From assembly GCA_006538405.1 (NCBI GenBank), contig BJKQ01000002.1, positions 3,968,001 through 4,032,000 on the forward strand: a stretch of 64,000 bases of DNA. The letters are read 5' to 3'. Origin of the DNA: Hansfordia pulvinata (Eukaryota > Ascomycota > Sordariomycetes > Xylariales). This document shows, in pieces, positions 60,773 through 64,000 of this stretch. The number at the start of each line of letters is the position of its first letter. Within the stretch, counting starts at the first letter, position 1. Both the position numbers and the translations under genes were made by a program. Under the pieces are notes generated by a model. That model did not search any database. It was not told where the DNA came from and saw nothing but the letters and a program-made list of their open reading frames with translations.

Positions 60773-62566
60773 TTAAAAGTCGACGAACATATGTCCATAT
60801 CTGGAGATACGAAGTCAGCAGGTGCTCCTCGCAGTCATCTCCAAAGGGGGTTTACTTACTCATCAGACCCTGCAGACCCGTACTTTTCAGTTTCCTCGGG
60901 GTACCTATCGAACTGGCTGGCGTCTCCAGCACCAGCCTTGACAGGTGGTGTGTATGGGGCGTCAATGTCCTTGCGTTGCAAACGATCCCAGGTGACTTCC
61001 GAAAACCACGGGTGGTTCTTGACGTCGTGAGGGCCGTTGTACAGGTTGCCAAGCCGCTTCGTCAGGTCCGGCGTGATCAACTTTTCGAGCAGATCCTGGG
61101 CGTCAGGGTTGACGTAGGCAGGGTACTTGACCTTGCCACGAAGAATGTTTTCATAGATCTTCATTGGCGATCCACTATCCCAGAACGGGGTGTAACCACA
61201 AAGCATCTCGTATATCAGGATACCAAGCGACCACCTACGATATGCGTGAGCGACTGAAGTGGGAGGCGCAGGTCCGAAGAGAACTCACCAGTCAACAGAC
61301 TTGTTGTAACCCTTGTTTGAAACCACCTCGGGCGCCAGGTAGTCGGGCGTACCACAGAGAGTCCATGTCTTGTCGGGAACACGCTTCGCGAATCCGAAAT
61401 CCGTTATCTTCAGGTGTCCGTGGCGGTCCAGTAGAAGATTCTCTGGTTTGAGGTCCCGGTAAATGATTTGTTTCGAGTGCAGGTACTCTAAAGCAAGCGT
61501 GACCTCTGCCGCGTAGAACTTGGCAACAGGGTTAGGGAATCGCTGTTGAAAGTTAGTGATGAACAAAGGTGTGACATGCGAAAAGAGCGAGAAGCGACCT
61601 ACACCTGATTTTCGCAGCAGTGAAAAGAGCTCGCCTCCTTCGACGAAATCCATAACCATGTAAAGATTCTTGGGGTCCTGGAATGTGCCCCAGAGAGTGA
61701 TGAGGAACGGGTGTTTCACTTCTCCCAACATGCGCCGCTCGTCATTGGTGTGCTCAACTTGCTTCATCTTGACGACTTGGGCTTTCTTGAGCACTTTGAT
61801 GGCGTAAAAGCGCTGGTTATGTTTCGACTGCACGAGGTGAACACGGCCGAAGCTACCGGTACCTAGGGTTCTTAACAGATCAAAGTCGCCCAAGGAGTAT
61901 TTGCCCTTTGTCACCCTGACCTCGGAAACTGTGTGCTGGTGCTGGGGCTGCTGTGGGTGTTTGTGATGAGCCTGGTGCGCCTGGGGAGCCGCTGGCTGGG
62001 TCGAATGCGCCGGCTGGTTGTTCTGGGTCTGCTGAGACTGCTGGGGCTGTTGCGCCAGTTGAGATTGCTGGCTCTGCTGCGCTGGCTGGCTCTGCTGGGC
62101 TGACTGGCCTGTTTTCTAAGGTCAGCGGCCGAGGCGAGTCAATTGGGGGAGGGCAGATGCGCGAAATGTTCTTACCATCAGTTTGGGAATTATTTATGAG
62201 GTTATTGATGCTGGGCAGGTGCTGGGGCGCCGAAGGCTGGCTGGGACTGGGCGTGTGGGCAAGCCCGGCGGGCGGTGCCGCCGTTTGCGGGCCTTGACTC
62301 ATCTGGGGCGAGTTGCCGGCCAGAATCGGGATCTGAGACAGAGTTGACGACTTGCGCGTGGCAGGAGTCGTGCTGGTAGCGGCTGTGGAGGTGGCCGAGG
62401 TGGTGCCCGAGTTCTGTGTGAGAGACCTAGCCAAGGAGCCGGAGCGGCGGTGGTCGAAGGCCCTCGAACTGCTCGATGATGTGACTGGGCTCGAAGGCTG
62501 ACTGACAGAGGGATCTGGTTTATCCTCCCTCGTCCGCTTCTTCTTGAGGAAATTCAGACTCGGCAT
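60773..62566 (-). CDS. pkaC1: cAMP-dependent protein kinase catalytic subunit
   Basis: Serine/threonine kinase released from its regulatory subunit by cAMP; in filamentous fungi it governs growth, development and virulence-related morphogenesis. Five exons (62176-62566, 61603-62108, 61289-61542, 60860-61234, 60773-60800) give 517 residues. After a Ser/Thr-rich start ([15 protein letters not shown]) there is a Gln-rich segment at about 131-190. The kinase domain follows: GTGSFGRV (213-220), [46 protein letters not shown] and [16 protein letters not shown]. The last exon is only 28 bases and completes [10 protein letters not shown], supplying the C-terminal FxxF that docks on the N-lobe; without it the frame ends early. 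The intron at 61545-61602 is a multiple of three and stays open, so its removal is judged from the conserved [17 protein letters not shown] join. Identification is certain at family level and strong for the C1 paralogue. Confidence 0.97.
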
Positions 62567-64000
62567 ATGATATGATTTCGCGGGGTTGAGGGAGCAGGCC
62601 CGGGGTGAATTGGCGAGGCAGAGAGCCAGACAAGGTGCCACAAACGAGCCTCGGCCTAGCAGCTAGCCTTGCGGTCGTCGAGGGGCGAGGGGCGGCGGGG
62701 GCGGAGGCGGTGCACCTGTGTTGTGTATCGCGGGCGACGGCTGCTAACGCACAGATGTATGCAGGCGGCGGCAGGCAATCGGGGGTGGCAGGGATGTGGT
62801 CGGATGCAGATTTTGGCAGAGAGCGGTCCCGCAGGGGGTTGGTGGCGCAAGGAGGCCGACGGGAGCTTGAGGCTGGAACTGCCGGGCGGGCAGCGACTGG
62901 GGCGGCAGCGATTGGGCGACGGGTTGAGAGCGAGGAGCAGGGAAGCTGTAGCTAGGTATGTGGTAGCAAAGCAAACAGGGTCGCCCAGTGGTTGGCGGTG
63001 TCGCACACGGGTCGGTGGGTTCGAGGAGATGTCGGCAGCCGGAGAATGGCAGCGGATGGGTGGTAGCTGAAGCAATGGGTGTTGGTGGGGGTGGTGGTGA
63101 TGATGTAGTACGCGGGAGGTCGGGCGTAGCGGTGGTGGTAGTGGTAGTCCTGGTGCGAGCTCGAGGTTCAGATGTAGGAGGTAGAAGCAGAGGGACCTGA
63201 CTCGACCAGCAACCCAATTGAGAATCGAGGCCGGGGTGGAAGTTGCAAAGTGGCAGCTTGGACAAGGAAGGGCCAGCTGGGCCTATATCGCTCGCTCTTG
63301 CCTTGTGGTATATGTATCAAGAACAAGAACCTTCAGCCGGTGAGGTGCAGTGCTGGGCACTGGACGCTTACCAGACAGGACGGCCCGGGTACCTGAATTG
63401 CCCAAGTACGAGTACCTCTCACGCAAGCTGGGGGCGCTGGAGCCCTGGCCTCTGGAGCTGTGCGGATTGGATCCAATGGGGGGAGGGGGGCGAAAAGCTG
63501 GAGGACTCCTTCGGTGGAAGGAAGGCGTGCGTCTGCCCAGTACCTTGGCCGAAGTATCTTACTAGGTAGGTGCAGGTGGTGGGCTGCTAACTCGAACCGA
63601 CAGAGCTTCCTTCGGCGGCGGCGGCGGCGGCGGCAGCGGAAGGCGCAGGCTCGATCGCTGCTGCACGCACCTCAGGCCGGACTGGCTGAGATGATGTGGG
63701 AGTCGGTGAGAGTACCCAAGATAGGCGGTATTCGCCCTGCTCGTCCGAGTGCAGTGCAGCAGGGTCCGTGGGCTCGCAGGTCCTTTCTGCGGGCAGACAG
63801 AATCTAGCCTCTGCTCAGCTTTCAGCCTACTGGGCTCGGGCGGTGATTGTGGCAGGCCCAAGGGAATAGCGGGGCGGAAGCGAAAGCGACGGCGACGGCG
63901 ACGATGCCCTTAAGGAGAGGCTTTCGGCCGCTCTCGTGTCGACAGAGTGCCTGGCGACGGGAGGATAGACTGCACCCACTTGCCAGCGGTGCGTTGGGTA
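62567..64000. other. Upstream region of the PKA gene
   Basis: Promoter and leader of the kinase. On the minus strand it is rich in ACC/CAC trinucleotides (63080-63150) and C/T-rich sequence. A GGC/CCG tract lies near 63620-63640 and a GGCGAC repeat near 63885-63902. A TACGAGTA octamer lies near 63405. No gene seen to the window edge. Confidence 0.5.

Noticed and set aside
44142..62566. A secondary-metabolite or other functional gene cluster
   Set aside because: The regulator, dehydrogenase and secreted proteins are next to each other, but no synthase, P450 or transporter set is present to support a cluster.

Overview
The window is nuclear DNA from a filamentous ascomycete, most likely a Sordariomycete. 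The genes have short introns with fungal GTRNGY/CTAAC/YAG signals. Intergenic DNA is long and GC-rich. The gene set includes acetyl-CoA carboxylase, NudE/RO11, Arp8, a CpkA-type PKA catalytic subunit, a Rua1-type regulator and a fungal CorA-like protein. No transposase, CRISPR array, rRNA or convincing tRNA was seen.

Layout. The minus strand starts with the first exon of acetyl-CoA carboxylase (62-235), running off the left edge. After about 6 kb without genes come a small secreted cysteine-rich protein (6192-6819), NudE (8399-10255) and a secreted coiled-coil protein of unknown function (14502-16025). A plus-strand pair follows: a SNF2/RING helicase (18814-21725) and an iron-sulfur L-serine dehydratase (about 23267-25419). 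Next are Arp8 of the INO80 complex (minus, 26298-28760) and a proline/glutamine-rich protein (plus, 30624-31378). A 12.8 kb gene-free stretch follows, holding a 27-base G run and a 72-unit AG microsatellite. It ends at a Rua1-C transcription regulator (plus, 44142-46243). The right part is all minus strand: a short-chain dehydrogenase, a secreted nucleoside-hydrolase-like protein, a CorA-like membrane protein, a stanniocalcin-like secreted protein and the PKA catalytic subunit.

The genes form no operon or obvious biosynthetic cluster. They are mostly housekeeping and regulatory genes (lipid synthesis, dynein transport, chromatin remodelling, cAMP signalling) mixed with four predicted secreted proteins.

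Two features run through the whole window. First, the palindrome ACGAGTACTCGT and its half-site TACGAGTA/TACTCGTA are scattered through intergenic DNA far above chance. Second, at least three otherwise intact genes (Arp8, the proline-rich gene, serine dehydratase), and possibly the SNF2 gene, carry single-base losses, mostly in C/G-rich tracts. This looks more like consensus error in the assembly than gene decay. All calls come from reading the sequence; no database search was run.
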